Assembly (NCBI RefSeq): GCF_001667505.1
Contig: NZ_LZHZ01000074.1
Coordinates: 87,020 to 151,019 of the forward strand
Direction: 5' to 3'
DNA length: 64,000 nucleotides
DNA from: Mycobacterium sp. ACS1612
GTDB taxonomy: Bacteria; Actinomycetota; Actinomycetes; Mycobacteriales; Mycobacteriaceae
In this document: positions 40,004-48,139 of the stretch, piece after piece
Numbering within the stretch: position 1 is the stretch's first letter
Layout: each line of letters begins with the position of its first letter
The notes under the pieces: generated by a model
The model's input: the letters and a program-made list of their open reading frames with translations, nothing else
Told to the model about the DNA's origin: nothing
Databases searched by the model: none
Translations under genes and position numbers: made by a program

Positions 40004-41029
40004 CTATTGGCCTGCCGCCCGCGGAAGGTCGAAGTCGCGGGCGAACGGCGCGTAGTCCAGGTGCTCGAAGATGGGGTCCTCGTCGTCGATCTCGAGCACC
40101 ACCGAACCGGGCCTGCGCAACCGCGACGGCACCACGTCGAACTCGCGGTCGTCGGTGTTCTCCACGCCAAGCCGGGACCGCGCGATCCGCTGGGCACGCC
40201 TGCGCCGCAGCCGCTCCTCGATGCGGGTCTGACGACGCAGATACGCCAGGTAGAGGATCGTGATGGCGCTGAGCGACCCGCACGCGTACCACGCGACGGG
40301 CGTCAACGCGATCGCCGCCGCGGCGGCCACGATGATCGCCAGCGTCAGCGCCGTCAGCATCCGCTTGCGGAACTTGTACTTGCGGGCGTCGATGCTGGCC
40401 GCTCTCGCCTCCGAGCGCCGCCTGCGCGCGGCACTGATCGACTCGGCGATCTGCAGATCGGTCTCCGACGGGGCTTCCAGGCCCGAGGAATCGTCGACGT
40501 ATTCGTACTCGTCCGCAGTGCCGTCGGACTCCGGCTCGTACTCGGCGGCCGGCACCTCGGCTTCGAGTTCCTCGGCTTCCGGTTCCTCGGCGAATTCGAG
40601 CGGCAACTCGTCCGCCTGCTCGGGCGCGGTGGCAGCCTCGACGACCTCGTTCGCCGACTCCCCCACCGGCAGCGCACCGGAGTCCTCGTCGACGATGTCC
40701 ACGTCGAGATAGTCTGGCTCGCTGTCGATCTCGGATTCGACGACCGCCGCGCGCACCACTGCGCGTTCCTTCGACTCCTCGTGCATCTCGTCGTCGAGGT
40801 CGTCGTCGTCCTCGGAGGGTTGCCAGTCCGGATCGCTGTTGTGTCCGGCCGCCGGCCTGCCACGCCGCAGCAGCCTCGCTCCGCGACTGGTGTTGAGCAC
40901 CCGCGTCGCCAACGCCACATCGCTGGTGCGGCGCACGGCGTCGCGCTTGCTGATCAACATCGGAACCAGCACGAAGAGCCAGAGCACGACGAGAGAGATC
41001 CAAAGAAGGGATTGGGGGATGCTTGGCAT
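40004..41029 (-). CDS. glpR: Glp receptor GlpR / SepX-like cell-division membrane protein
   Basis: A 341-residue protein: one membrane span at the N-terminus (SLLWISLVVLWLFVLVPMLI), a long acidic intrinsically disordered region (about 70-200, rich in Glu, Asp and Ala), then two spans near 230-270 (MLTALTLAIIVAAAAAIALT, AWYACGSLSAITILYLAYL) and an Arg-rich end. The same layout is found in Rv0996, corynebacterial GlpR and Streptomyces SepX. In corynebacteria GlpR is the membrane receptor of Glp and links FtsZ-based division to polar growth. The glp gene is two genes upstream. It has a 156-bp gap upstream and may have its own promoter. Confidence 0.88.
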   Translation of the reverse strand: MPSIPQSLLWISLVVLWLFVLVPMLISKRDAVRRTSDVALATRVLNTSRGARLLRRGRPAAGHNSDPDWQPSEDDDDLDDEMHEESKERAVVRAAVVESEIDSEPDYLDVDIVDEDSGALPVGESANEVVEAATAPEQADELPLEFAEEPEAEELEAEVPAAEYEPESDGTADEYEYVDDSSGLEAPSETDLQIAESISAARRRRSEARAASIDARKYKFRKRMLTALTLAIIVAAAAAIALTPVAWYACGSLSAITILYLAYLRRQTRIEERLRRRRAQRIARSRLGVENTDDREFDVVPSRLRRPGSVVLEIDDEDPIFEHLDYAPFARDFDLPRAAGQ

Positions 41030-41185
41030 GTCGCCTGCTCCTTTCCCCTACAGGCTAGGTCCGTGACCAGCGCATCCGGGGACGGCGCGCCGAGTCAATT
41101 ACACACCTGTAATTCACAGCTGACAAGCACCACCAGCAACAAATGTCACATCAGTAACAGCGGGCACCGCTTCGCTGCCCTCCGA

Positions 41186-41839
41186 TCATGCCCAGGTCGC
41201 ATGACCCTCGCGCACCAACGCCGACGCCGCCGACCCGTTGAGTTCCTCGATGGTGACGGCCACCAGCAAGTGGTCGCGCCACGCGCCGTCGACTTCGAGG
41301 TAGCGTCGCAGCAGCCCCTCCTCGCGGAAACCCACCTTTGCCAGCACCGCCCGGCTGGCCGCGTTCTCGGGGCGCACCGTCGCCTCGACGCGGTGCAGCA
41401 TGACTGGACCGAAGCAGTGGTCCAGACCCAACGCCAGCGCGGCAGTCGCGACCCCGCGTCCGGTCACCGAACTGGCCACCCAGTAACCGATCCACGCCGA
41501 CCGCAGCGCACCGTGCGTCACGTTGCCGATCGTCAGCTGACCGGCGAACTCACCGTCCACCTCGATGACATACGGCAGCATCCGGCCCTTGCGGGCTTCC
41601 GAGCGCAACCCGGAACACACCGACGGCCACGACGAAACCGCATGTCGCACATCCCAATTCACATCGGTTACCGGCTCCCACGGCTCCAAGTGTGCCCGAT
41701 CGGCCAGCCTGATCCGGCTCCACTTCGCCGCGTCGCGCAGCCGCACCGGTCGCAGCCGCACCAGCCCGCCCGGCACCCGCAGCGGACCGACGGGCATCGG
41801 CCACCCCGGATGTAGTGAGCTCGAACGCCAAAGGTTCAT
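41186..41839 (-). CDS. rimJ: RimJ-like GNAT N-acetyltransferase
   Basis: A 217-residue acetyltransferase. RLRPVRLRDAAKWSRIRLAD opens the fold, ARKGRMLPYVIEVDGEFAGQ and LRSAWIGYWVASSVTGRGVA lead to the acetyl-CoA loop, and NAASRAVLAKVGFREEGLLR is the usual C-terminal motif of the RimJ group (acetylation of ribosomal protein N-termini). The order galU-glp-rimJ-glpR is the conserved mycobacterial Rv0993-Rv0996 arrangement. The start at ATG 41839 leaves a 20-residue N-terminal extension that may not be needed. Confidence 0.9.
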   Translation of the reverse strand: MNLWRSSSLHPGWPMPVGPLRVPGGLVRLRPVRLRDAAKWSRIRLADRAHLEPWEPVTDVNWDVRHAVSSWPSVCSGLRSEARKGRMLPYVIEVDGEFAGQLTIGNVTHGALRSAWIGYWVASSVTGRGVATAALALGLDHCFGPVMLHRVEATVRPENAASRAVLAKVGFREEGLLRRYLEVDGAWRDHLLVAVTIEELNGSAASALVREGHATWA

Positions 41840-41859
41840 GACGGACCGCCGGTGTCGAT

Positions 41860-43125
41860 TCAGCCGCGCTGAGCCAGAAAAGCGACGTCGACGATCTCGC
41901 CGGTGCGGATCTGCTCGGCCTCGCTGGGAACTACCACCAGACAGTTTGCTTCGGCCAGCGTCGCCAGCAGATGCGACGCCCCCGGCGCGCCGCCAAGGGC
42001 CTGCACCAGGTACTCGCCGGTGTCCTGGTCGCGCATCAACTGGCCGCGCAGATATCCCTTGCGGCCCGCCACCGAACTGATCGGCGACAGCGTGCGGGCC
42101 TGCACGACCCGCCGCATCGGCTGACGCTTGCCCAGCGACAGCCGGATCAGCGGCCGCACCATGATCTCGAACACCACCAACGCGCTGACCGGGTTGGCGG
42201 GCAACAGGAACACCGGCACCCCGTCGGGCCCGAGTTGTCCGAACCCCTGCACCGAGCCAGGGTGCATGGCGATGCGCGTGACTTCCATCTCGCCGAGTTG
42301 CGCCAGCACCGAGCGCACGTCTTCTGCGGCGGCGCCGCCCACCGCGCCCGCGATCACCACGACCTCGGCCCGATTTACTTGGCCCTCAACGACTTCCCGC
42401 AATTCCTTCGGGTCGGTGTCGACGATGCCGACGCGGGTCACCTCGGCGCCCGCGTCGCGGCCCGCCGCGGCCAACGCGTAGGAATTGACGTCGTAGACCT
42501 GCCCGTTGCCGGGTGTCCGCGAGATGTCGACCAGCTCACCGCCGACGCACATCACCGACAGCCTGGGCCGCGGATGCACCAGCACCCGTTCGCGGCCAAC
42601 CGCCGCCAGCAGGCCCACCTGGGCCGGCCCGATGATCGTGCCCGCCCGCACCGCGACGTCGCCGGGCTGGACATCGTCGCCGGTGCGTCGGACGTAGGCG
42701 CCGGAGCGCACGCCCCGCAGCACGGTGACCCGCGACTCGCCGCCGTCGGTCCAGCGCAGCGGCAGCACCGCGTCGGCCAGCGTCGGCATCGGCGCGCCGG
42801 TTTGCACGCGTGCGGCCTGCCGCGGCTGCAGCCTGCTCGGCGTCCGTGCACCGGCTTCGATCGAGCCCATCACCGGCAGGCTCACCTCGCGGTTGACGTC
42901 CTCGCCGTCCTCGTCACCGTCGGAGCCGCCGCCGACGCCGAGCACGTCCACGCTGCGCACCGCGTACCCGTCGATGGCCGCCTGGTCGAATCCCGGCAGC
43001 GGGCGCTCGGTGACCACTTCCTCGGCGCACATCAAGCCCTGGGCCTCGGCGATGGCCACCCGAACCGGGCGTGGCGCCACCGCGGCGGCCGCCACCCGGG
43101 CCTGCTGCTCCTCCACCGAACGCAC
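41860..43125 (-). CDS. glp: gephyrin-like molybdotransferase Glp (MoeA family)
   Basis: A 421-residue MoeA-fold protein. RPLPGFDQAAIDGYAVRSVD is the MoeA signature near the start; VVVIAGAVGGAAAEDVRSVL is the molybdopterin-binding G-domain and VFLLPANPVSALVVFEIMVR follows. The usual S-G-G-x-S in the pterin-binding loop is replaced by A-G-A-V-G-G, an oddity compared with enzymatic MoeA. In corynebacteria the orthologue (Glp) binds FtsZ and the receptor GlpR, acting in division, with molybdenum insertion as an older role. GTG at 43125 is preceded by AGAAAGG. It is the Rv0994 (moeA1) position. Confidence 0.9.
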   Translation of the reverse strand: MRSVEEQQARVAAAAVAPRPVRVAIAEAQGLMCAEEVVTERPLPGFDQAAIDGYAVRSVDVLGVGGGSDGDEDGEDVNREVSLPVMGSIEAGARTPSRLQPRQAARVQTGAPMPTLADAVLPLRWTDGGESRVTVLRGVRSGAYVRRTGDDVQPGDVAVRAGTIIGPAQVGLLAAVGRERVLVHPRPRLSVMCVGGELVDISRTPGNGQVYDVNSYALAAAGRDAGAEVTRVGIVDTDPKELREVVEGQVNRAEVVVIAGAVGGAAAEDVRSVLAQLGEMEVTRIAMHPGSVQGFGQLGPDGVPVFLLPANPVSALVVFEIMVRPLIRLSLGKRQPMRRVVQARTLSPISSVAGRKGYLRGQLMRDQDTGEYLVQALGGAPGASHLLATLAEANCLVVVPSEAEQIRTGEIVDVAFLAQRG

Positions 43126-43162
43126 TGCGCGCCTTTCTGCCGTCAGGGGCCCGTCGTAGCGT

Positions 43163-44074
43163 CTAGCAGTCGATCAGCCCCAGTCGCTCCACCAACCACC
43201 GCCGCAGTTCGGGACCGTAGTCGTCGCGCTTCAACGCAAAGTCAACCGCAGCCTTGAGATAGCCGCCAGGATTTCCAAGGTCGTGTCGAGACCCGCGGTG
43301 CACCACCACGTGCACCGGATGGCCTTCTCCGATCAACAGCTCGACGGCGTCGGTCAGCTGGATCTCGCCGCCCGCGCCCCGCGGCACGCGTCGCAACGCA
43401 TCGAAGATCGCGCGGTCGAGCACGTACCGTCCCGCCGCGGCGTACAGCGACGGCGCGTCTTCGGCTTTGGGTTTCTCGACCATTCCCTTGACGCGCAACA
43501 CGTTCGGATTGTTCGTATCGGGCACAGGCTCGACGTCGAAGACGCCGTATGCGCTGATGTCGTCGGGCGCCACTTCGATCGCGCACAGCACCGAGCCGCC
43601 GCGTTTGGCGCGCACCTTCGACATGGTCTCCAGCACACCGGTCGGCAACACGAGGTCGTCGGGCAGCAGCACCGCGATCGCGTCCTCATCGTCGGACAGG
43701 CTCTGCTCCACGCAGCCGACGGCGTGGCCGAGGCCGAGCGGTTCGGCCTGCACCACCGACTCGACCTTGATCAGCGCCGGTGCGCGACGCACCTTTTCGA
43801 GCATCGACTTCTTGCCGCGGGCCTCCAGCGTGCCCTCGAGGACGAGGTCTTCGACGAAGTGCGCGACGACGCCGTCCTTGCCCTCTGAGGTGACGATGAT
43901 CAGCCGCTCCGCACCGGCCTCCGCGGCCTCGGCGGCCACCAGTTCGATGCCGGGTGTGTCGACGACGGGCAGCAGTTCCTTCGGCACGGTCTTGGTCGCG
44001 GGCAGGAATCGCGTCCCAAGACCCGCAGCCGGAACGACTGCGGTGTACGGGATCGGTACCTCAGGCCGTGTCAT
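43163..44074 (-). CDS. galU: UTP-glucose-1-phosphate uridylyltransferase
   Basis: A 303-residue GalU making UDP-glucose from UTP and glucose 1-phosphate, a precursor of cell-wall polysaccharides and trehalose. The nucleotide loop is VVPAAGLGTRFLPATKTVPK, with ELLPVVDTPGIELV; IAVLLPDDLVLPTGVLETM binds uridine and sugar; MVEKPKAEDAPS is typical. Active-site residues look complete. It is divergent from the folate cyclo-ligase gene 85 bp away and heads the galU-glp-rimJ run. Confidence 0.96.
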   Translation of the reverse strand: MTRPEVPIPYTAVVPAAGLGTRFLPATKTVPKELLPVVDTPGIELVAAEAAEAGAERLIIVTSEGKDGVVAHFVEDLVLEGTLEARGKKSMLEKVRRAPALIKVESVVQAEPLGLGHAVGCVEQSLSDDEDAIAVLLPDDLVLPTGVLETMSKVRAKRGGSVLCAIEVAPDDISAYGVFDVEPVPDTNNPNVLRVKGMVEKPKAEDAPSLYAAAGRYVLDRAIFDALRRVPRGAGGEIQLTDAVELLIGEGHPVHVVVHRGSRHDLGNPGGYLKAAVDFALKRDDYGPELRRWLVERLGLIDC

Positions 44075-44159
44075 CGTTCACACCCTAACGCCCTCGTCGT
44101 GGATGGGCCGGGAAGCCTTCCGGGTAGATCTGTTTTGCGGTGGCTGCGAGAAGGCTGCC

Positions 44160-44756
44160 ATGGTTGTCTGCGTGGCGGGCCCCACCAAATCCGAACTGCG
44201 TTCCGAGATCCTGAAGGCGCGCCGAGCCGTGGCGCCGGACCTGCACAACGCCGAGGCGGACGCGCTGTGTGCGCATATGCGCTCATTCATCACCCCTTCC
44301 ATCACCGTCTGCGCATATGTTCCTGTCGGGTCCGAACCCGGTTCGGTGGACATGCTCGATTCGCTGCTGCGACACCAGGTCCGGGTGTTGCTGCCGGTCG
44401 CCCGGCACGACGCCGCGGGAGTGCCGGTGCCGCTTCAGTGGGGCGAATACCGGCCAGGCGCGCTGGTGGCTGCGCAATTCGGTCTGCAGGAGCCGGCCGA
44501 ACCGTGGCTGGACGCCGACGCGATCGGGGCCGCCACGGTGGTGCTGGTTCCGGCGCTGGCCGTCGACCGCAGCGGGGTCCGGTTGGGCCGCGGCGCCGGG
44601 TTCTACGACCGGTCGCTGCCGCTGGCCGCGGCGGCGGCGCGGTTGGTGGCCGTTGTCCGTGACGGCGAACTCGTCGACCGGTTGCCCGCCGAACCGCACG
44701 ACGTCCGGATGACGCACGCGCTGACGCCGCACGGCGGCCTGGCCCCACTCGGCTGA
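44160..44756 (+). CDS. 5-formyltetrahydrofolate cyclo-ligase
   Basis: A 198-residue ATP-dependent cyclo-ligase turning 5-formyl-THF into 5,10-methenyl-THF. SELRSEILKARRAVAPDLHN is the substrate-site start, VCAYVPVGSEPGSVDMLDSL the central strand, and VDRSGVRLGRGAGFYDRSL carries the ATP-binding signature (GRGGGYYD in most members; here the second Gly and first Tyr are changed to Ala and Phe). ATG 44160 lies six bases after AAGG. It occupies the Rv0992c place between galU and ruc. Confidence 0.92.
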   Translation: MVVCVAGPTKSELRSEILKARRAVAPDLHNAEADALCAHMRSFITPSITVCAYVPVGSEPGSVDMLDSLLRHQVRVLLPVARHDAAGVPVPLQWGEYRPGALVAAQFGLQEPAEPWLDADAIGAATVVLVPALAVDRSGVRLGRGAGFYDRSLPLAAAAARLVAVVRDGELVDRLPAEPHDVRMTHALTPHGGLAPLG

Positions 44757-44795
44757 CGAGTTCGCGCACGGAATGATCCAGCCCACGTAGCGGTT

Positions 44796-44822
44796 CTAGC
44801 ACTTGAGCCGGTAGAGTGCTAA
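44796..44822 (+). promoter_or_regulatory. CIRCE element (HrcA operator) upstream of ruc
   Basis: CTAGCACTT (44796-44804), 9 bp, GAGTGCTAA (44814-44822). The CIRCE consensus is TTAGCACTC-N9-GAGTGCTAA: the right arm is perfect and the left arm has two changes. It lies 26 bp before the ruc start. HrcA control of ruc (Rv0991c) is established in M. tuberculosis, so the gene should respond to heat with groEL. Confidence 0.88.
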
Positions 44823-44848
44823 GAAGTTTGACCACCTCGGAGGTTTCT

Positions 44849-45175
44849 GTGCCCACCTATTCCTATGCGTGTACAGAGTGCGGCGATCGGTTCGACGCGG
44901 TGCAAGCGTTCAGCGACAGCGCGCTGACCACTTGTGCCAAGTGCAACGGCCGGCTCCGCAAGCTGTTCGGCAACGTGGGCGTGGTGTTCAAGGGCAGCGG
45001 CTTCTATCGCACCGACAGCCGAGAATCGGGTAAGAAAACATCCTCCGGCTCGTCCAACGGCTCGTCGTCCGAGTCCACCAGCTCTTCGTCGTCGTCGGAT
45101 AAGTCCGGTTCGTCCTCCAACGGTTCGAGCTCCACCAGCACCAGCGCCGCACCCGCCGCGGCGGCGTCGAGCTAG
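44849..45175 (+). CDS. ruc: redox-regulated chaperone Ruc (FmdB-type zinc ribbon with disordered Ser-rich tail)
   Basis: A 108-residue protein. The N-terminal FmdB-like zinc ribbon (PTYSYACTECGDRFDAVQAF, LTTCAKCNGRLRKLFG) has two CxxC pairs; residues 62-108 are almost only Ser, Gly, Asn, Thr and Ala and must be disordered. In M. tuberculosis the homologue Rv0991c becomes a holdase chaperone when its cysteines are oxidised and works with the Hsp70 system. The start is GTG 44849 behind CGGAGG. The CIRCE element upstream links it to heat shock. Confidence 0.92.
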   Translation: MPTYSYACTECGDRFDAVQAFSDSALTTCAKCNGRLRKLFGNVGVVFKGSGFYRTDSRESGKKTSSGSSNGSSSESTSSSSSSDKSGSSSNGSSSTSTSAAPAAAASS

Positions 45176-45242
45176 CCGAAGTTATCCACAGGCGGGCCGC
45201 TTGGCCGCGCTGTCACTGCGTTGCGCCGCCTAGCGTTGCGGC

Positions 45243-45890
45243 ATGGGGGACTCACTCAATCCGTCTATGCTGAGTCGGCTGCTCGCCGCCCGCCCCGACT
45301 GGTCGCGCACGCTCGCCGCTCGCAGGATGGCCGCAGGCGCCCTCGTCGTGCTCGCCGCCGTCGTCGCGGTCCGCTCGAACCCCCAGGGCGAACGCACCGA
45401 CGTCGTGGTCGCGGCGCGCGACCTCGCATCGGGCGTCGCGCTGACCGCCGATGACGTCAGGATGGAAAATCGTTCTGCCGCAACGGTTCCCGACGGTGCG
45501 CGAGCGGACGTCGGCGCGGTGCTCGGCGCCACGCTTGCCGGGCCCGCCCGCCGCGGGGAAGTGCTGACCGATGTCCGGGTGCTGGGCCCGCGGTTGGCGG
45601 GAGCGGTCGCGGGCCCGGACGCACGCATCGTGCCACTGCCACTGGCTGACAGCGCGGTCCTCGATCTGGTCCGCCCCGGCGATGTGGTGGATGTGCTCGC
45701 GGCGGGTTCAGACGCCGACAGCCAGACGCAGTTGGTGGCGACGGACGCCGTCGTGGTCGTGGTGTCGGAAAAACCGAAAGGCGCGGCCGCCGGTGGTGAC
45801 CGCGTGGTGTTGGTGGCGCTGCCCGGTCACGCCGCCAACAAGGTGGCCGCGGCGACACTTCTGCAGACGGTGACGCTGACCTTTCACTGA
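45243..45890 (+). CDS. SAF-domain protein (CpaB/RcpC-like)
   Basis: A 215-residue protein with one N-terminal membrane span (RMAAGALVVLAAVVAVRS) and an external SAF domain (VVVAARDLASGVALTADDVR, then VLGATLAGPARRGEVLTDVR). It resembles the CpaB/RcpC N-terminal region of Flp-pilus assembly proteins and the SAF proteins of actinobacteria, but no other pilus genes are nearby. ATG 45243 is the only good start. Its stop overlaps the end of the convergent small secreted gene. Confidence 0.82.
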   Translation: MGDSLNPSMLSRLLAARPDWSRTLAARRMAAGALVVLAAVVAVRSNPQGERTDVVVAARDLASGVALTADDVRMENRSAATVPDGARADVGAVLGATLAGPARRGEVLTDVRVLGPRLAGAVAGPDARIVPLPLADSAVLDLVRPGDVVDVLAAGSDADSQTQLVATDAVVVVVSEKPKGAAAGGDRVVLVALPGHAANKVAAATLLQTVTLTFH

Positions 45891-46087
45891 TGCGGTGCGG
45901 GCACCGGCGTGGTCGTCGGCGCCGCGGCGGCGCCGTGCTCGATCGCGTCCATCACCATGTCGGCCAACTCGTCAGACGTCGAGGTGGTCGCGGGCCCCGG
46001 GGCAGGCGAGGGCGTGGGTTCGGCACTGGCCGTGCCGATCCCGAACGTCGAAATCCCGACCGCTACAGCCATCAGCACCCACCGCAC
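45884..46087 (-). CDS. small secreted Pro/Thr-rich protein
   Basis: A 67-residue ORF. A signal peptide (MRWVLMAVAVGISTFGIGTA, cut after ASA) precedes a mature chain of about 45 residues with EPTPSPAPGPATTSTSDELA, an amphipathic helix DMVMDAIEHG and a final TTTPVPAPHQ. It has no cysteines. Coding is likely from the clear signal peptide, but no family is known to me. It is convergent with the SAF gene, overlapping by 7 bp. Confidence 0.65.
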   Translation of the reverse strand: MRWVLMAVAVGISTFGIGTASAEPTPSPAPGPATTSTSDELADMVMDAIEHGAAAAPTTTPVPAPHQ

Positions 46088-46184
46088 CCCGCGAAGCTAG
46101 CACCAGAGTGCGTCCGCCGCAGGTCCAACGCGACTAACGTCTGCCACTACCAGGTGTCAAGGAATGCAGGGAGGATTCGAGCGC

Positions 46185-46643
46185 ATGTTGAAGGGGTTCA
46201 AGGAGTTTCTGTCCAGGGGCAACATCGTCGACCTGTCCGTCGCGGTGGTGATCGGTACCGCGTTCACCGCGCTGGTCACGAAGTTCACCGACAGCATCAT
46301 CCAACCGTTGATCAACCGGATCGGTGCAGGCGGCGACGCCGACTACGGCATCCTGCGGATCAACATCGGCGGCGGGCAGACGATTGATCTCAACGTCCTG
46401 CTGTCGGCGGCCATCAACTTCATCCTCGTCGCCGCGGTCGTCTACTTCCTGGTCGTCTTGCCCTACAACAGGCTGCGCAAGAAGGGCGAGGTCGAGCAGG
46501 CTCAGGACACCGAACTCAGCCTGCTCACCGAAATCCGCAACATTCTCGCCGAGACGAACGGGCAGTCAGGCAAGCATGTCAGCGGCCCGGGAACCGGCCC
46601 GAGCCCTGACACCGCGAAGACAACCAGCGCCGACATGAACTGA
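46185..46643 (+). CDS. mscL: large-conductance mechanosensitive channel MscL
   Basis: A 152-residue MscL. LKGFKEFLSRGNIVDLSVAV is the N-terminal helix and first pore helix start, AVVIGTAFTALVTKFTDSII the TM1 gate, and LLSAAINFILVAAVVYFLVV the TM2 helix. The charged cluster RLRKKGEVEQAQ follows. The C-terminal tail (about 120-152) is longer than in E. coli and rich in Gly, Pro and Ser. It pentamerises and opens on membrane tension to release solutes. GGGAGGA stands nine bases before ATG 46185. Confidence 0.95.
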   Translation: MLKGFKEFLSRGNIVDLSVAVVIGTAFTALVTKFTDSIIQPLINRIGAGGDADYGILRINIGGGQTIDLNVLLSAAINFILVAAVVYFLVVLPYNRLRKKGEVEQAQDTELSLLTEIRNILAETNGQSGKHVSGPGTGPSPDTAKTTSADMN

Positions 46644-46665
46644 ACGGGGCCCTGATTCGATTGCC

Positions 46666-46683
46666 AGCGGCGCAGGCGCCGCT
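46666..46683. terminator. hairpin between mscL and the first porin gene (bidirectional terminator candidate)
   Basis: AGCGGCGC (46666-46673), AG, GCGCCGCT (46676-46683): a perfect 8-bp GC stem in the 59-bp gap between the convergent mscL and porin stops. A short T-containing stretch follows on the plus strand only weakly. Confidence 0.5.
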
Positions 46684-46702
46684 TGATCGTCGTCCGGCTT
46701 GG

Positions 46703-47338
46703 TTAGTTCATGTTCCAGGGCTCGCCGTAGGTGGTGACGCTGTCACCGGCCTTGGAGATCAACCGAGCGAACGGACGCAGCAACACACCACCGGCAGCTC
46801 CGGTCACAGTGCCGTGCGCGTTGGAGACCGCCACCTTGCCATGCGGACCCGCCACGTCCACCGAGAACGTCGCAACCTCCTGGATACCCGGACCGTTGCC
46901 CAGGTCCGCCGAGATCGACACACCCGGGAACAGGTTCGGAGTAATCACCGAACCCAACGGGTTGAACACCGGGAACAACGACGCGTCGTCGAGCAGGATG
47001 TTCGGCGTGGTGTAGCTGAAGTTGATACCCACACCCAGCGACCACGGGAAACCAATCTGGTAACCCAACTCCAAGGTGCCCTCGAACTGATCAGCACCCG
47101 GGCCGGCCACGTTGTACACCGCACTCCCGGAGTGGAACCACTCACGAGTCAGCCGGTTGCGGTCCAAGGGGAACACACCATTGAGGAAGGTGTCCCACTG
47201 CTGGATCGTCAGCGTCCGATCCTGGCCATCAACCAGGCTCATTTCATTGTCCAGACCTGCGTGAGAGGTGCCCGTACTCACGAACAAAGCGGCCAGCGCC
47301 GCCACCATCGCGACGAACACCCGACTGATTGCCTTCAT
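46703..47338 (-). CDS. MspA-family outer-membrane porin (copy 1)
   Basis: A 211-residue precursor: a signal peptide of 27 residues (MKAISRVFVAMVAALAALFV, cut after SHA) and a mature chain starting GLDNEMSLVDGQDRTLTIQQ, about 184 residues, the size of MspA. Eight subunits form the goblet-shaped pore of the mycolate outer membrane for small hydrophilic nutrients. The constriction has LDDAS where MspA has IDDGD: Asp90 and Asp91 are kept, Asp93 is Ser. A nearly identical gene lies directly upstream (47504-48139). The position next to mscL, moaB2 and pepD is, as I recall, that of mspD in M. smegmatis. Confidence 0.95.
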   Translation of the reverse strand: MKAISRVFVAMVAALAALFVSTGTSHAGLDNEMSLVDGQDRTLTIQQWDTFLNGVFPLDRNRLTREWFHSGSAVYNVAGPGADQFEGTLELGYQIGFPWSLGVGINFSYTTPNILLDDASLFPVFNPLGSVITPNLFPGVSISADLGNGPGIQEVATFSVDVAGPHGKVAVSNAHGTVTGAAGGVLLRPFARLISKAGDSVTTYGEPWNMN

Positions 47339-47450
47339 GTACTCCCCATCTGTCCAGGCCTGGCCATTACAACGGGTGATCGCATGCCGTGATGCAACCG
47401 TTACAGATGTTGTAGCTGACTTCTCTCGTTACTGTGGTGAAACGACGAAA

Positions 47451-47478
47451 CAGCCCCCGGCGAAATCGCCGGGGGCTG
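47451..47478 (-). terminator. strong intrinsic terminator of the second porin gene
   Basis: Directly downstream (minus direction) of the porin stop at 47504 lies CAGCCCCCGGC (47451-47461), GAAATC, GCCGGGGGCTG (47468-47478): an 11-bp perfect GC stem with a 6-nt loop. On the minus strand it is followed by TTTCGTCGTTT. It separates the two porin genes, so each must have its own promoter. Confidence 0.75.
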
Positions 47479-47503
47479 CCTGGTCTACGCCCTGAGCTGG
47501 GAG

Positions 47504-48139
47504 TTAGTTCATGTTCCAGGGCTCGCCGTAGGTGGTGACGCTGTCACCGGCCTTGGAGATCAACCGAGCGAACGGACGCAGCAACACACCACCGGCAGCA
47601 CCGGTCACAGTGCCGTGCGCGTTGGAGACCGCCACCTTGCCGTGCGGACCCGACACGTCCACCGAGAACGTCGCAACCTCCTGGATACCCGGACCGTTGC
47701 CCAGGTCCGCCGAGATCGACACACCCGGGAACAGGTTCGGAGTAATCACCGAACCCAACGGGTTGAACACCGGGAACAGCGACGCGTCGTCGAGCAGGAT
47801 GTTCGGCGTGGTGTAGCTGAAGTTGATACCCACACCCAGCGACCACGGGAAACCAATCTGGTAACCCAACTCCAAGGTGCCCTCGAACTCATCAGCACCC
47901 GGGCCGGCCACGTTGTACACCGCACTCCCGGAGTGGAACCACTCACGAGTCAGCCGGTTGCGGTCCAAGGGGAACACACCATTGAGGAAGGTGTCCCACT
48001 GCTGGATCGTCAGCGTCCGATCCTGGCCATCAACCAGGCTCAGCTCGTTGTCCAGACCTGCGTGAGAGGTGCCCGTACTCACGAACAAAGCGGCCAGCGC
48101 CGCCACCATCGCGACCAGCACCCGACTGATTGCCTTCAT
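47504..48139 (-). CDS. MspA-family outer-membrane porin (copy 2)
   Basis: A 211-residue precursor differing from copy 1 at only about four positions: Leu for Phe in the signal peptide, Leu for Met in DNELSLV, Glu for Gln in GADEFEG and Ser for Ala in SVDVSGPHG. The constriction again reads LDDAS. The mature ends are the same (SVTTYGEPWNMN). Copy 2 matches the classical MspA residues at three of those four positions, so copy 1 is probably the derived one. It has its own terminator downstream and about 390 bp of non-coding DNA upstream. Confidence 0.95.
   Translation of the reverse strand: MKAISRVLVAMVAALAALFVSTGTSHAGLDNELSLVDGQDRTLTIQQWDTFLNGVFPLDRNRLTREWFHSGSAVYNVAGPGADEFEGTLELGYQIGFPWSLGVGINFSYTTPNILLDDASLFPVFNPLGSVITPNLFPGVSISADLGNGPGIQEVATFSVDVSGPHGKVAVSNAHGTVTGAAGGVLLRPFARLISKAGDSVTTYGEPWNMN

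Larger units (their letters stand above)
46703..48139. repeat. tandem duplication of an mspA-type porin gene
   Basis: The two porin genes (46703-47338 and 47504-48139) repeat the same roughly 636-bp coding sequence with very few base changes, in direct orientation 165 bp apart. The spacer between them is not similar to the region upstream of copy 2 apart from the bases just before the start codon, so the duplication or its homogenisation covers mainly the coding region. Such direct repeats can recombine to one copy. Confidence 0.85.

Noticed and set aside
39986..41815. 609-residue plus-strand frame across glpR and rimJ
   Set aside because: Low-complexity Arg/His/Gln-rich translation, antisense to two genes with clear family motifs.
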